A DNA stretch of 23,743 nucleotides from Candidatus Krumholzibacteriia bacterium (lineage in GTDB: Bacteria > Krumholzibacteriota > Krumholzibacteriia > LZORAL124-64-63), in NCBI GenBank assembly GCA_030590265.1, contig JAUUYW010000008.1, forward strand, positions 1 through 23,743, in the 5' to 3' direction. Below, in pieces: positions 1-8,688 of this stretch (its first letter is position 1; each line of letters opens with the position of its first letter). The translations under genes were made by a program, and so were the position numbers. The notes under the pieces were generated by a model. That model saw only the letters and a program-made list of their open reading frames with translations. It searched no databases and was not told the DNA's origin.

Positions 1-2230
1 AGTTGGTCAGCAGCTGGATATCCTGGCCAGGATCGTTGGTAGGATCACCATTGGAAATGGTCATGGTACCAAGATTACCACAAGTGTACAGCATGGTGGT
101 GTAGCGGGCCAGCAGGCCATCGGTGCAACGTCCACCAAGACCATTACCAACACCAGAGGAAGGACCGCTGGTATAGTAGGCATCGTAATCAACACCCATG
201 GTCAGGCCCAGGTTATTCAGGGCGCCATACCATTCTTCTTCTCCGCCACGGTTGGCGAAGTCATTCCAGAAGATGATCGCAGGGTTGGTATCATCAGCGG
301 TCACCGAAGGCAGACAGTGCACTTCGTAGCCAGAGTTGTAGGCTTGAGGACGACTGAAGTCACCAAATCCGTCAAGGTTACCAGGCAGAGTAGCTGTCTC
401 TGGGTCGGCGTTGTTCACTTCATCGGTAGCCGAGAAGTAGTAATGCAACACGTCACCGGGGAACAGGAACCCACTGTCAGGCAGATCGTAGGCAAATTTG
501 CCAGGAACGATGTTGCCATTGTTGACAGCTGGTTGGGCATCAACCCATCCATCCATGGGATGCTCACGCGCGGCGTCGAACACCGGGTTGGCATTAACCG
601 TGTAGTACAGACGGTTAACGGTCAACTCGCCACCAACACGCACGGAAGACACATCACAGGTGATGGAGTCAGCAGGCACGTTGAGAGTGTCATCGCCATT
701 GTTCTGGGAACCATCAAAACGAACATTGTTGTCAGACAGAATGTTCAGGTTGATATCACCAATTTCAGGGAAGTTATCCTGAGCCCGGTCGATCTCGCGA
801 GTCGACAGAGCAGGTCCTTCGGCTGTGTAGGCTTGGAAGAGAACATTGTCGAGGTAAGGAGCGGGAGTACCGTTATCTCCATTGTAACCCCAGTTCCAAC
901 CCAATTCGTAGCAGGTAAGCTGAATCTGGGCCACAGTGAGACCGGGTTCCAGCAGATCACCAATTACGTATGCGGAGCGGCGATATGTACCGTTGGGTCC
1001 GTAGTATACGAAGTTACGATCCAACCAACCGGCAGAACCGAGGTTAACTTCGTCCACGGCAGTACGAATACTCCAGGTGACGAAGATACCAGGTGAGTCA
1101 CCCGAAAGATCTTCGTGGAGATAGTTACCGAACTCCAGCCGGGCACCGATATATTCTGCACCGGGCCAAGGGAGAACAGGACTCTCAAGGGCATTGTGGA
1201 TGTAGGCATCGGGGTTGGTTTCAATGGCAGCACCACCAGTGGTGTTGACAATGTAACCGCCGGGGCCGTAGCACCAGTCCTGGCAATAGCTGGGACCCAC
1301 ACCTGGAACGATTTCACCATCATCGATGAAACCGATCTGAGGGGTGTAGTTGGTGAAACAGGGGTCGCTGTCTTCCAGACCAACCCACAACTGAGTGAAG
1401 TCGCCAGTTCCCAGAGGGAAGGCTTGCACCCAGTCACCCAAGTCGGTGTCGAAGGTTTCAGTCTCGTCGTAGCCACCATTGGTGCAAGTCGTGTGGATAT
1501 CATCCACCTGGCAGGCACCGTTGCCACTGTAAAGACAATCGGCATCGGACCAGGCGCCATCACTTTTGACAGTGATTTCGAAGCGAACTTCGTCCTGGTT
1601 ATCACCGACGTAGTCGGCAACAGCAAAGCTCATGTTATATGAGAATGGCCTTGCTACGCCAACGTCATCAATTGCATCCATGGAAATAACTTCATCGGCA
1701 GTTACAAATTCAAAGTGGGTAAAGTCATAACCGGGTTCGGTATTGTGACTGAACACACCAGCAACTGTGATGGAGCAACCAGCTGTAGGATCTGCTACTG
1801 CGTAGCTGAACCGGAGAATATCATTCCAGCTGTTACCGTAACCACCAATAACATCGGTTTCGGAGCAAGCGGGAAGAGTTTCATCGCCACAATAAGCGGC
1901 CATGTTACCGGCACCACCAGGCAGGACGTCGGCATGGTAATCGCTGACGTGCCAGTGGTTGTCGGTGGGTTGAGTGACATCCCAGTGAGTCCAACCATTC
2001 ATGGCAGGATTACCGGCTGCATCTTCGAACTGACCATTGACCAGGGCGCCACTGCCCCAGGGACCGATCAGCGTTACGCTATAACGGCTGTATTTTGAGA
2101 ACTCAGAGTTGCCACTGTCAAACACGCTGTCATGGCCGATAATTGTCCGCTGCGGAAGATCCGAAGCGAAAGCGTTCATGGCAAAGACAAGCGTGAGCGC
2201 GAGGCAAGCGAACATTGTGAATCTTTTCAT
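1..2230 (-). CDS. Large secreted protein, N-terminal 743 residues (partial)
   Basis: Reading the minus strand from the ATG at 2230 gives an open frame with no stop to the left edge, so the C-terminus is missing. The start follows a run of G (GGGGGG then AAAAGC before ATG), a good ribosome binding site. Residues 1-22 (MKRFTMFACLALTLVFAMNAFA) are a typical Sec signal peptide with an AFA cleavage site. The mature part is rich in Gly, Asn, Asp and aromatic residues, poor in Lys, and resembles beta-rich extracellular proteins. It contains about fourteen cysteines spread along its length (for example YCQDWC and AYCGDE), unusual for a bacterial secreted protein and compatible with disulfide bonds. 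Phrases such as HYYFSATDE resemble Ig-like or fibronectin-like modules seen in FCB-group surface proteins. I do not recognise a catalytic motif. A C-terminal sorting domain may lie outside the window. Function unknown. Confidence 0.85.
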   Translation of the reverse strand, partial: MKRFTMFACLALTLVFAMNAFASDLPQRTIIGHDSVFDSGNSEFSKYSRYSVTLIGPWGSGALVNGQFEDAAGNPAMNGWTHWDVTQPTDNHWHVSDYHADVLPGGAGNMAAYCGDETLPACSETDVIGGYGNSWNDILRFSYAVADPTAGCSITVAGVFSHNTEPGYDFTHFEFVTADEVISMDAIDDVGVARPFSYNMSFAVADYVGDNQDEVRFEITVKSDGAWSDADCLYSGNGACQVDDIHTTCTNGGYDETETFDTDLGDWVQAFPLGTGDFTQLWVGLEDSDPCFTNYTPQIGFIDDGEIVPGVGPSYCQDWCYGPGGYIVNTTGGAAIETNPDAYIHNALESPVLPWPGAEYIGARLEFGNYLHEDLSGDSPGIFVTWSIRTAVDEVNLGSAGWLDRNFVYYGPNGTYRRSAYVIGDLLEPGLTVAQIQLTCYELGWNWGYNGDNGTPAPYLDNVLFQAYTAEGPALSTREIDRAQDNFPEIGDINLNILSDNNVRFDGSQNNGDDTLNVPADSITCDVSSVRVGGELTVNRLYYTVNANPVFDAAREHPMDGWVDAQPAVNNGNIVPGKFAYDLPDSGFLFPGDVLHYYFSATDEVNNADPETATLPGNLDGFGDFSRPQAYNSGYEVHCLPSVTADDTNPAIIFWNDFANRGGEEEWYGALNNLGLTMGVDYDAYYTSGPSSGVGNGLGGRCTDGLLARYTTMLYTCGNLGTMTISNGDPTNDPGQDIQLLTN

Positions 2231-2246
2231 GCTTTTCCCCCCATCA

Positions 2247-2261
2247 TTGACTTGAAGTCAA
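2247..2261. promoter_or_regulatory. 15-bp palindrome upstream of the secreted-protein gene
   Basis: TTGACTTGAAGTCAA is a perfect palindrome with 7-bp arms around one central base. It ends 16 bp before the start codon of the secreted-protein gene and just upstream of its ribosome binding site. The symmetry suits a dimeric DNA-binding protein, or a small RNA hairpin (TTGAC/GTCAA) in the leader. Its role is inferred from position only. Confidence 0.35.
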
Positions 2262-2310
2262 CACATGGTTAGGCGAACGATTGCTGTGTCGCATAGCGTG
2301 ATTCATTTTG

Positions 2311-2424
2311 CGAGCGAACACAGATAGTGGGCGACAATAAGCTCCCGAGTGCATGTCCAACGTAGCAAGCTACGCCTTGAGCGAAACCTCCTACTGGTGC
2401 AGACCAATTAATAACGAGCGAACA
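2311..2424. repeat. Pair of 10-bp direct repeats CGAGCGAACA
   Basis: The identical 10-mer CGAGCGAACA occurs at 2311-2320 and 2415-2424. Related GCGAA(C) motifs occur at 2273-2278 and 2380-2385. All lie in the leader of the secreted-protein gene and may be binding sites. No function is recognised. Confidence 0.3.
2361..2374. repeat. Short inverted repeat in the secreted-protein leader
   Basis: CGTAGC-AA-GCTACG is a perfect 6-bp inverted repeat with a 2-bp centre, in the non-coding stretch between glyS and the secreted-protein gene. It could be an operator half-site pair. It may equally be chance. Confidence 0.25.
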
Positions 2425-2515
2425 GTGTCAAGTGATCAAACGGATTAATGGAGTGGAAAACTCGGATCAACGCACCTCAAGGGATGGGAACAGATTGTCT
2501 GTGAGTCGCAACGTT

Positions 2516-2544
2516 ACAGTACCTTAAAAGTCGCATCCAGTCAA
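2516..2544 (-). promoter_or_regulatory. Candidate sigma-70-type promoter for the secreted protein
   Basis: On the minus strand, TTGACT (2539-2544) is followed after exactly 17 bp by TACTGT (2516-2521). The -35 matches five of six consensus bases; the -10 matches three, including the conserved TA and final T. A start near 2508 would give a leader of about 280 nt. An alternative -35, TTGACA at 2426-2431, lacks a well-spaced -10. The region 2231-2575 otherwise holds only the short repeats listed and no gene that I can see. Confidence 0.35.
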
Positions 2545-2575
2545 TAGCCTTTCTGCATAAAGAGACCTATCCAAC

Positions 2576-2607
2576 AAAAACCGGCCCATTCAACCAAATG
2601 GACCGGT
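2576..2607 (-). terminator. Intrinsic terminator after glyS
   Basis: On the minus strand, ACCGGTCCATT (2607-2597), a six-base loop and AATGGGCCGGT (2590-2580) form an 11-bp stem with one G·T pair. It is followed by a T-run read from 2580-2576. It starts 25 bp after the glyS stop codon and probably ends the 13-gene transcription unit. Confidence 0.85.
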
Positions 2608-2632
2608 TTCCTCAGTTCAGCCGGGCAAAAAG

Positions 2633-4828
2633 CTATTTATCCTGGGGGGCCACCGCAGAAAAATCTGCGTATCTGGCAAAAATACCGTGAATTTCACGCA
2701 GGAAGCCGTGTCTCAGGCGCTGAAGACTCTCTTGCTCCGCATTGACCCTCACTTGGTCAAAATAGGTATCAATGGCGGGACCCAGGCTCGAAAGCAAGGC
2801 AAACACTTCATCATAATTTCGAACAGATTCTGCCCTGGCCATGGCCAAAGCGGCAGCGGAAACTTGCTGACGGAGTTCCTGTTCCACTGAATCCGGCATT
2901 TCAGCGAAGGATTCCCCATCTGAGCCAGAACCGCCATTGCGCCAACGGTCAAGGCAGGCATCCAACTCAGCTACAGGCAAGACTCCACCTTTAAGAATAT
3001 TGCGGCACCTTTTGAAACCTGTGGCCAGGAGCTTGAAATCATCCCGATCCCGATAATGGCTCAGGGCATCCACCCATTGCAAAGCATCGGCAGGATCCCG
3101 CCAGCGTACGGGAACGACCGCACGCACCACCTCCGGGTCGCGGTCCAGATTGTCAGTGAAAAAACCAGACAGGCGTGTTTTGACGAAATCGTTGATTTGC
3201 CCGGCCACTTCATCCAGATTTTTATCAACGGAAAAGGCCGAAAATTGGCTCATGGCCTGTTGAAGGGCTTTTTCCAGGTTGAGATGCACTTTGCCGGCGA
3301 GGAGAATTCGCAAAATTGCCAAAACATGGCGTCGCAGGGCATAAGGATCTTTGGCTCCAGTGGGCACAAACCCCGCCAACCAGCACCCGACAACGTTGTC
3401 CAGACGGTCGGCAACGGACAAAACTGCGCTGATCTGGTCAGAAGGAAGGTTCCCGGTGGCGGAACGCGGCAAGAAATGCTGTTCAATGGCCTGGCAAACA
3501 GCCGCCGATTCTCCGGCAATTTCCGCATAACGCGCGCCAATGAAACCCTCGAGTTTGGTGAATTCCTTGCCATCCTTAATCATTTCACTGACCAGATCGC
3601 TTTTGCAAATCTGCGCAGCGCGATCCAGAGCCACTTTTTCTTCATCACTGCCGGCCCAGCCATTATTCCACAACCAATGGCTCAAATCGGCCAAACGCCT
3701 GGTTTTATCAAGGACAGAACCGTAACCTTCCATCCAGGTCACGGTGGCGAGCATTTTGGTTCGTTCATCAGGTGACTTTTTTTGATCAAAATTCCAATAG
3801 AAAAGCGCATCCGCCAGACGAGCATGAAGAACTCGCTCGTTTCCCGCGATAACATTGTCCATATGGAGCTCGCCTCCGCAACGAACGGCAGCAAACCTGG
3901 GCAGCAAACCCTGTCCGGAAATCTTTTCCACGGAAAAATATTTTTGGTGACTTTTCATGGCAGTGGTCACCACCTTATCCGGCAAATCCAGATATTCTTC
4001 CCCGAAGGAACCCAGAAATGGTGTTGGGTGTTCACAGAGGAAAACCACCTCAGTCAACAATTCGTCGTCCTGGAGCAGCTGGGCGGCAGAGTCGTATTCC
4101 TGCACCGATTGAACCAATCCCTCACTGATAAGCTTTCGACGTTCAAGATGGTCCACCACCACCCCCACTTCCAGAAGCTTGTCGAAATACTCCAACGCGC
4201 TGGCCAGGTCAATCCTCTTGTCAGCCGAAAGGGTCCGATGGCCCCGAGTTTGCCGACCGGCCGTGAGATAACCCACTTCAAGAGGAACAACTTCCTGATC
4301 CAGCAGGGCCACCAGCCACTGCAAAGGACGGGCATAGTCCAAATCGTGATCGGCCCACTTCATGGTTTTGCGGAAAGGAATCCCCAAAATGATGGCAGGC
4401 ACAATATCCTTCAGGACTTCCCCGGCCCTCAGGCCCTTTTCGGTTCGGCGGGCCACAAGGAACTCACCCCGTTTGTCTTCGCCGCGGCCACATTCATCCA
4501 ATGACAAGCCCACTTTTTTGGCAAATCCTTCTGCAGCTCGTGTGGGATTTCCCTCTTTATCGAAAGCTACGGAAACGGGAGGTCCCTTGATTTCCACATC
4601 CCGGTCAGGTTGGCAAACTGAAAGACCATCCACCAACAAAGCCATCCGGCGGGGCGTTGCCACCACCCGCAAAGAATTCCAGGTCAAAAAGTTGGCGGCC
4701 AATTCCCTGGCCAGGGATTTTTCCAGGTGCTCCATGGCGCTGGGAATAAAGCGGGCCGGAATTTCCTCGCTGCCGATTTCCAACAGGAAAGGCAGGGTGG
4801 TGGTTTGATTCATTTTTTCCTGACTCAT
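2633..4828 (-). CDS. glyS: Glycyl-tRNA synthetase beta subunit
   Basis: This is the beta subunit of the alpha2-beta2 bacterial glycyl-tRNA synthetase, which binds tRNA(Gly) for charging by the catalytic alpha subunit. The N-terminus carries the family signature LLEIGSEEIPARFI, followed by the conserved VVATPRRMALLVDGL segment, FRKTMKW and KVVTTAMKSHQKYF motifs, and a C-terminal helical anticodon-binding region. I chose the ATG at 4828, giving 731 residues, because it overlaps the glyQ stop codon as ATGA. The open frame extends 55 codons further upstream into glyQ, but that stretch has no homology character. An in-frame ATG at 4813, preceded by AGGA, is an alternative. The length is slightly above the usual roughly 690 residues. 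It is the last gene of the long unit and is followed by a strong terminator. Confidence 0.97.
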   Translation of the reverse strand: MSQEKMNQTTTLPFLLEIGSEEIPARFIPSAMEHLEKSLARELAANFLTWNSLRVVATPRRMALLVDGLSVCQPDRDVEIKGPPVSVAFDKEGNPTRAAEGFAKKVGLSLDECGRGEDKRGEFLVARRTEKGLRAGEVLKDIVPAIILGIPFRKTMKWADHDLDYARPLQWLVALLDQEVVPLEVGYLTAGRQTRGHRTLSADKRIDLASALEYFDKLLEVGVVVDHLERRKLISEGLVQSVQEYDSAAQLLQDDELLTEVVFLCEHPTPFLGSFGEEYLDLPDKVVTTAMKSHQKYFSVEKISGQGLLPRFAAVRCGGELHMDNVIAGNERVLHARLADALFYWNFDQKKSPDERTKMLATVTWMEGYGSVLDKTRRLADLSHWLWNNGWAGSDEEKVALDRAAQICKSDLVSEMIKDGKEFTKLEGFIGARYAEIAGESAAVCQAIEQHFLPRSATGNLPSDQISAVLSVADRLDNVVGCWLAGFVPTGAKDPYALRRHVLAILRILLAGKVHLNLEKALQQAMSQFSAFSVDKNLDEVAGQINDFVKTRLSGFFTDNLDRDPEVVRAVVPVRWRDPADALQWVDALSHYRDRDDFKLLATGFKRCRNILKGGVLPVAELDACLDRWRNGGSGSDGESFAEMPDSVEQELRQQVSAAALAMARAESVRNYDEVFALLSSLGPAIDTYFDQVRVNAEQESLQRLRHGFLREIHGIFARYADFSAVAPQDK

Positions 4829-5709
4829 TCGCCTTGTTTCTCCTTCAGCAGGGGGAAACCAAGTTCTTCCCTGCTTTGAACGTATGCCCTGGCAGCCAAT
4901 CGAGACAGATTGCGCACTCGGGCAATAAAGCCAGTGCGTTCGGTCACCGAAATGGCGCCCCGGGCTTCCAGCAAATTGAAAAGATGACTGCATTTGATCA
5001 CCGCATCGTACCCGGGAAATACCAAACCGGCTTCCAGGAGGGTGCGAGCTTCGTTTTCCTTGTCATCAAAATGGCGACGATACATGGGCACATCGGCATG
5101 GTCAAAATTGAAACCGGAGTATTCGATTTCGTATTGCCCCATCACTTCGGCCCAGGTCAGGCCTCCACCCCATAGGATGTCCTTCACATGGTCAACACCC
5201 TGAATGAACATGCACAAGCGCAACAGTCCGTAGGTAAGCTCCACGGACACGGGCTTGCACCGCACCCCACCCACTTGTTGGAAATAAGTGAACTGTGAGA
5301 CTTCCATGCCATCGAGCCAAACTTCCCAGCCCAGTCCGGCAGCGCCGAGGGTAGGACTTTCCCAATCATCCTCCACAAAGCGGATGTCGTGCTCCTCGGC
5401 CTTGATGCCGATGCTGCCCAGTGATTCCAGGTACAATTCCTGGCTGTTGGCCGGGTTGGGTTTGAGAATAACCTGATATTGAAAGAACTGGTGAACCCGA
5501 TTGGGATTTTCCAGATAGCGGCCATCTTTGGGACGTTTGCTGGGCTCAACATAGGCCACTTTCCAGGGCTCCGGGCCCAGGGAACGCAAAAAGGTATTGG
5601 GGTTGAAGGTCCCGGCCCCCACCTCGCTGTTGTAAGGTTGGGTGATGACGCAACCGTAATCACTCCAAAACTTCTGCAGGTTGGCAATCATCTGCTGGTA
5701 TTCCATCAT
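4825..5709 (-). CDS. glyQ: Glycyl-tRNA synthetase alpha subunit
   Basis: This class II aminoacyl-tRNA synthetase subunit activates glycine with ATP and works with GlyS. The 294-residue product is the usual length and highly typical: it begins with the FWSDYGCVITQPYNSEVGAG region, continues with FLRSLGPEPWKVAYVEPS, and contains the GWEVWLDGMEVSQFTYFQQ and VSVELTYGLLRLCMF segments that form the catalytic core. The start at 5709 is the first of two adjacent ATG codons, preceded by GAGGAG about 10 bases upstream and one base after the recO stop. The stop overlaps the glyS start (ATGA), so the two subunits are probably translationally coupled, fitting their equal stoichiometry. Identification is secure. 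Confidence 0.98.
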   Translation of the reverse strand: MMEYQQMIANLQKFWSDYGCVITQPYNSEVGAGTFNPNTFLRSLGPEPWKVAYVEPSKRPKDGRYLENPNRVHQFFQYQVILKPNPANSQELYLESLGSIGIKAEEHDIRFVEDDWESPTLGAAGLGWEVWLDGMEVSQFTYFQQVGGVRCKPVSVELTYGLLRLCMFIQGVDHVKDILWGGGLTWAEVMGQYEIEYSGFNFDHADVPMYRRHFDDKENEARTLLEAGLVFPGYDAVIKCSHLFNLLEARGAISVTERTGFIARVRNLSRLAARAYVQSREELGFPLLKEKQGE

Positions 5710-5710
5710 A

Positions 5711-6532
5711 TCAATTGTTCTCCTCGGCCCTGGGTATCGGTCTGAGCAAATCCAGGGCAGTGGGCAAGCGGTAGCCGGGCAGATGAAAGCCCAGGAACCG
5801 GTGCAGATGGGCCCCCACTTCTCGGCGCAGGGCCCGGTTCATTTCCAGGTGATTTTCTTCAAGAAAAGTTCCGGCATCATAAGCCTTGAACTCTTCCAGA
5901 GCCTGTTGGCTGAGAGGCCGACCAACGTTGCTTGCGCGTCCACACACGCTGCATATCAGGCCTCCTTCGGAAGCACTGAACCACTGGACTTTATCAACCC
6001 CGGCTATGCCGTTGGCAGCGCCGCAGGAAGCACAGCATTTCACCTCGGGGTCAAACCCATGTCTTGCCAGCAGCTGCCACTCGAAGGCAAAAAAAATCCG
6101 GGCGGAGTCGGTTTCCGAAAGTGACGATAACATCCGGATGAAGGCATCGCAAACGTCAAACAAGTCAGCCGGTGACGAACCGCCATCTGCGGCCTGCATG
6201 GGACGACAGCGATCCACAAGTTCCAAAGCCGCCAAAAGAAATGCGGATTGTTCCAGACTCAACCCATGGGTCAATGGATCCAGATCCACCGAGCCGGAAC
6301 GCAAATATTGCAATTCACGCGATTGATCCAGCGAGAAATCCACATTCAAAAGCCGGCCGGGTTCCACCAAGGGGCGCAAGCGCGAGTGAGGCCTGCGGGC
6401 GGCTTTGGCAATCACCCGAACAAAGCCCAGTTCCCGGGTCAACAAGGATGCGATGACGCTGGTTTCGCCACAGGGCCAAGCCCGCAGGACCACCGCATCG
6501 GTGCTGATGGAAGGTTGAGGCAATATTCCCAT
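5711..6532 (-). CDS. recO: DNA repair protein RecO
   Basis: RecO promotes RecA loading and strand annealing in the RecF recombinational repair pathway. The 273-residue product has the N-terminal OB-fold signature (STDAVVLRAWPCGETSVIASLLTRE, about residues 9-35), followed by GFVRVIAKAARRPHSRLRPLVEPG and the helical domain. A zinc-binding site is visible as CCxxC at 166-170 and CSVC at 194-197. Length is normal, at the longer end of the family. The ATG at 6532 lies 3 bp after the mgtE stop, and glyQ starts 1 bp after the recO stop, so it sits inside the unit. The pairing of recO with glyQ/glyS is a common bacterial arrangement. Confidence 0.93.
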   Translation of the reverse strand: MGILPQPSISTDAVVLRAWPCGETSVIASLLTRELGFVRVIAKAARRPHSRLRPLVEPGRLLNVDFSLDQSRELQYLRSGSVDLDPLTHGLSLEQSAFLLAALELVDRCRPMQAADGGSSPADLFDVCDAFIRMLSSLSETDSARIFFAFEWQLLARHGFDPEVKCCASCGAANGIAGVDKVQWFSASEGGLICSVCGRASNVGRPLSQQALEEFKAYDAGTFLEENHLEMNRALRREVGAHLHRFLGFHLPGYRLPTALDLLRPIPRAEENN

Positions 6533-6535
6533 GGA

Positions 6536-7990
6536 TTATCCCTGCCCCAAATCCAGCAGGAAGACCGCCAGTCCAAAATAAATCAAAAGACCCACAATAT
6601 CGTTGGCTGTGGTGATGAATGGTCCGGTGGCCACCGCCGGATCAACACCTATCCGGTGCATCAGCAAGGGAATTCCCGAACCGGCCATGGCCGCGAAAAT
6701 GATCACCGCCAGCATGGACAACCCCAGGACCAACGATACCTGCGGGTCGCCATTCAGGTAATAGGAAATAACAAAACTCAGCAGGGCGATGGAAACACCG
6801 GTAAAAACAGCCGTGCCCAATTCACGCAGGAGGTGCCGGCCCAGATGGTAGAAATCCACTTCGCCGGTAGCCAGTCCGCGCACAACCACGCTGGAAGTCT
6901 GGATACCAATGTTCCCAGCCATGGCCATGATCATGGGAATATAAAAGGCCAGGGCAACTTTCGCTTCCAGGCTGCTCTCAAAATGGTCCAACACGGCCAC
7001 GGCCCCAATTTGCCCTAAAAGCGCACCCACAAGCCAGGGCAGACGAGAGCGCGCGACCCGAAAAGACGAATGTTCTCCAAACTCCTGAACACTCACACCG
7101 GCCAGGCGGGAGATATCTTCAGTGGCCTCATCCTCCATCACGTCCAGAACATCATCAACGTTGATTCGGCCCACCATCTTCGAATTGTGGTCAACAACGG
7201 GCAGGTTGATGAGATCGTGCATCCGAAAGAAGCTCGCCACTTCTTCCTGGTCCAGATCCACCGTCACATAAAGCGGATCCGGGTCCATCACCGCCTCAAC
7301 CAGGGCCGAAGGTGAAGAGAGCAACAAATGCATCAGAGAAAGGCGACCGGTGAGACGGCCCTGCTGGTCAACCACAAAGATAAACTGGGTTTCCTCCAGG
7401 TCGTCTTCATCCATACCTCTAAGCTGGTCCACCGATTCGCCACAGGAAGTGCTGCCTTCCACAGCCAGATACTCCTTGCCCATGAGGCCACCGGCGGTTT
7501 CGGGCTCATACTGCAGCAGTTCGGTGACTTCTTCCCGCTCCTCATCCTCCATGGCTGCTAGAATTTCCTGGGCCTGGTCTTCTGCCAATTCACCCAGAAC
7601 ATCGGTGGCCTCATCCGAAGGCATTTCTTCGATGATGTCGGCTATGGCGTCAATATCCAGCAATTGGAAAAGAGTGCCCAAACTGCGATTGTCAATTTCG
7701 CTCAGCACTTCAGCCAAAGGATCAGCCCGCAGGTTACGCAAAATCCTCGCCGTATCCTCCACACTCAGGGGTCGAAGAATTTCGGACAAATCACCAGGGG
7801 AAAGGTCCAGGGCCAACTTGGTTATCTCTTCGTCGGCTTTCAGGTCGAGCAAACGCACAAATTCCAATTCAATGGCGTGATGCTCAGCTTCCAGATTGGC
7901 TGGGTTCAGCATCCGCTCCTCGTTGACCAGCGGAGTGTCCGGTTTGTCCGGACGGTCGTCATGAGGGTTGACCTGCTTATTTCTCGTCAT
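6536..7990 (-). CDS. mgtE: MgtE-family magnesium transporter
   Basis: MgtE proteins are dimeric Mg2+ channels of the inner membrane, gated by cytoplasmic domains. The 484-residue product shows the expected order: an acidic N domain of superhelical repeats (about residues 40-165, rich in LADDxAxIL-like units), two CBS domains (about 170-290), and a C-terminal membrane domain of five helices (about 315-484). The pore region is intact: MIMAMAGNIGIQTSSVVVRG and GPFITTANDIVGLLIYF, the latter holding the Asp of the known Mg2+ filter. I chose the ATG at 7990, which has GAGAGG upstream and overlaps the DUF502 gene by 14 bp; the frame extends 7 codons further without a better signal. The corC-like gene two positions upstream suggests a divalent-cation theme. 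Confidence 0.95.
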   Translation of the reverse strand: MTRNKQVNPHDDRPDKPDTPLVNEERMLNPANLEAEHHAIELEFVRLLDLKADEEITKLALDLSPGDLSEILRPLSVEDTARILRNLRADPLAEVLSEIDNRSLGTLFQLLDIDAIADIIEEMPSDEATDVLGELAEDQAQEILAAMEDEEREEVTELLQYEPETAGGLMGKEYLAVEGSTSCGESVDQLRGMDEDDLEETQFIFVVDQQGRLTGRLSLMHLLLSSPSALVEAVMDPDPLYVTVDLDQEEVASFFRMHDLINLPVVDHNSKMVGRINVDDVLDVMEDEATEDISRLAGVSVQEFGEHSSFRVARSRLPWLVGALLGQIGAVAVLDHFESSLEAKVALAFYIPMIMAMAGNIGIQTSSVVVRGLATGEVDFYHLGRHLLRELGTAVFTGVSIALLSFVISYYLNGDPQVSLVLGLSMLAVIIFAAMAGSGIPLLMHRIGVDPAVATGPFITTANDIVGLLIYFGLAVFLLDLGQG

Positions 7991-8654
7991 GATCAACATC
8001 CTCTCCGGCATTCTCCAAAGAGTGGACGACAGGTTCGTGACCCGCCATTTTTCCCAATCCCGAAGCTTGCTCCCTGGTCATTATTGCTCCACCTGAAACA
8101 ATCAGCTTGATGGCATCCTCCACCAGGATGTCCATCTCCTGCACGTCATGCCGAGGTACAAAAAGAAGGTACCCACTGGTGGGGTTTGGTGTTGTGGGAA
8201 GAAAAACGCTCACCAGCATTTCACCGGGCTCGTCGCGAGTGACAAAACCTAAACTGAACAATCCTTTTCTTGGGTACTGAAACAGAACCACTTTCTGAAA
8301 GGCGGTTCGCCGATCCTGAAGGAAGACTTCGGAAAGTTGTTTGGTGGCGGAAAAAACACTTTTCACAACAGGGATCTTGGCGAAAAAACGTTCCACCAGG
8401 TGGAAGAATGCCATACCGATCAGATTGCGCGTGAACAGCCCTACCAGGGTGATGGCAAACAGAAAAACCACCAGACCAATGAAGGTTAAAACAGACTCGG
8501 GGTAGGACTCACCCAGACCTGGAACTTTTTCCACCAGAGGCTGCACCCTGGCATTGAGCAAATTGTAAATCCGCCAAAGAATCCAACAGGTGATGGTCAA
8601 AGGAGTGATGGCCAGCAACCCGGTCAGAAAGTGCCTTCGTAAAAAATTCAACAC
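7977..8654 (-). CDS. DUF502 family inner-membrane protein
   Basis: The product matches the DUF502 family: a short basic N-terminus, LRRHFLTGLLAITPLTITCWILWRIY as a first membrane segment, a second at about residues 48-68 (FIGLVVFLFAITLVGLF), the IPVVKSVFSATKQ stretch, and the hallmark VFLPTTPNPTSGYLLFVP. The frame is open up to 8777, inside the corC-like gene, but I place the start at the GTG at 8654. It is preceded by AGGGGA with a 7-base gap, and the family normally begins right there. That gives 225 residues and a 34-bp gap to the previous stop. The 3' end overlaps mgtE by 14 bp. The biochemical role of the family is not established. The C-terminal tail (after about 195) is hydrophilic and not family-typical. 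Confidence 0.88.
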   Translation of the reverse strand: MLNFLRRHFLTGLLAITPLTITCWILWRIYNLLNARVQPLVEKVPGLGESYPESVLTFIGLVVFLFAITLVGLFTRNLIGMAFFHLVERFFAKIPVVKSVFSATKQLSEVFLQDRRTAFQKVVLFQYPRKGLFSLGFVTRDEPGEMLVSVFLPTTPNPTSGYLLFVPRHDVQEMDILVEDAIKLIVSGGAIMTREQASGLGKMAGHEPVVHSLENAGEDVDHDEK

Positions 8655-8688
8655 AGGACTGTCCCCTGGAATGAACCGCTTCTGCTGA

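Noticed and set aside
317..1096. Plus-strand open frame of 259 codons opposite the secreted-protein gene
   Set aside because: It lies fully antisense to a continuous coding frame with a signal peptide and ribosome binding site. Its product has no domain character, as expected of a shadow frame.
4829..4993. Extended glyS start giving 786 residues
   Set aside because: The extra 55 residues lie within glyQ and do not resemble the family, while the ATG at 4828 overlaps the glyQ stop in the usual coupled way.
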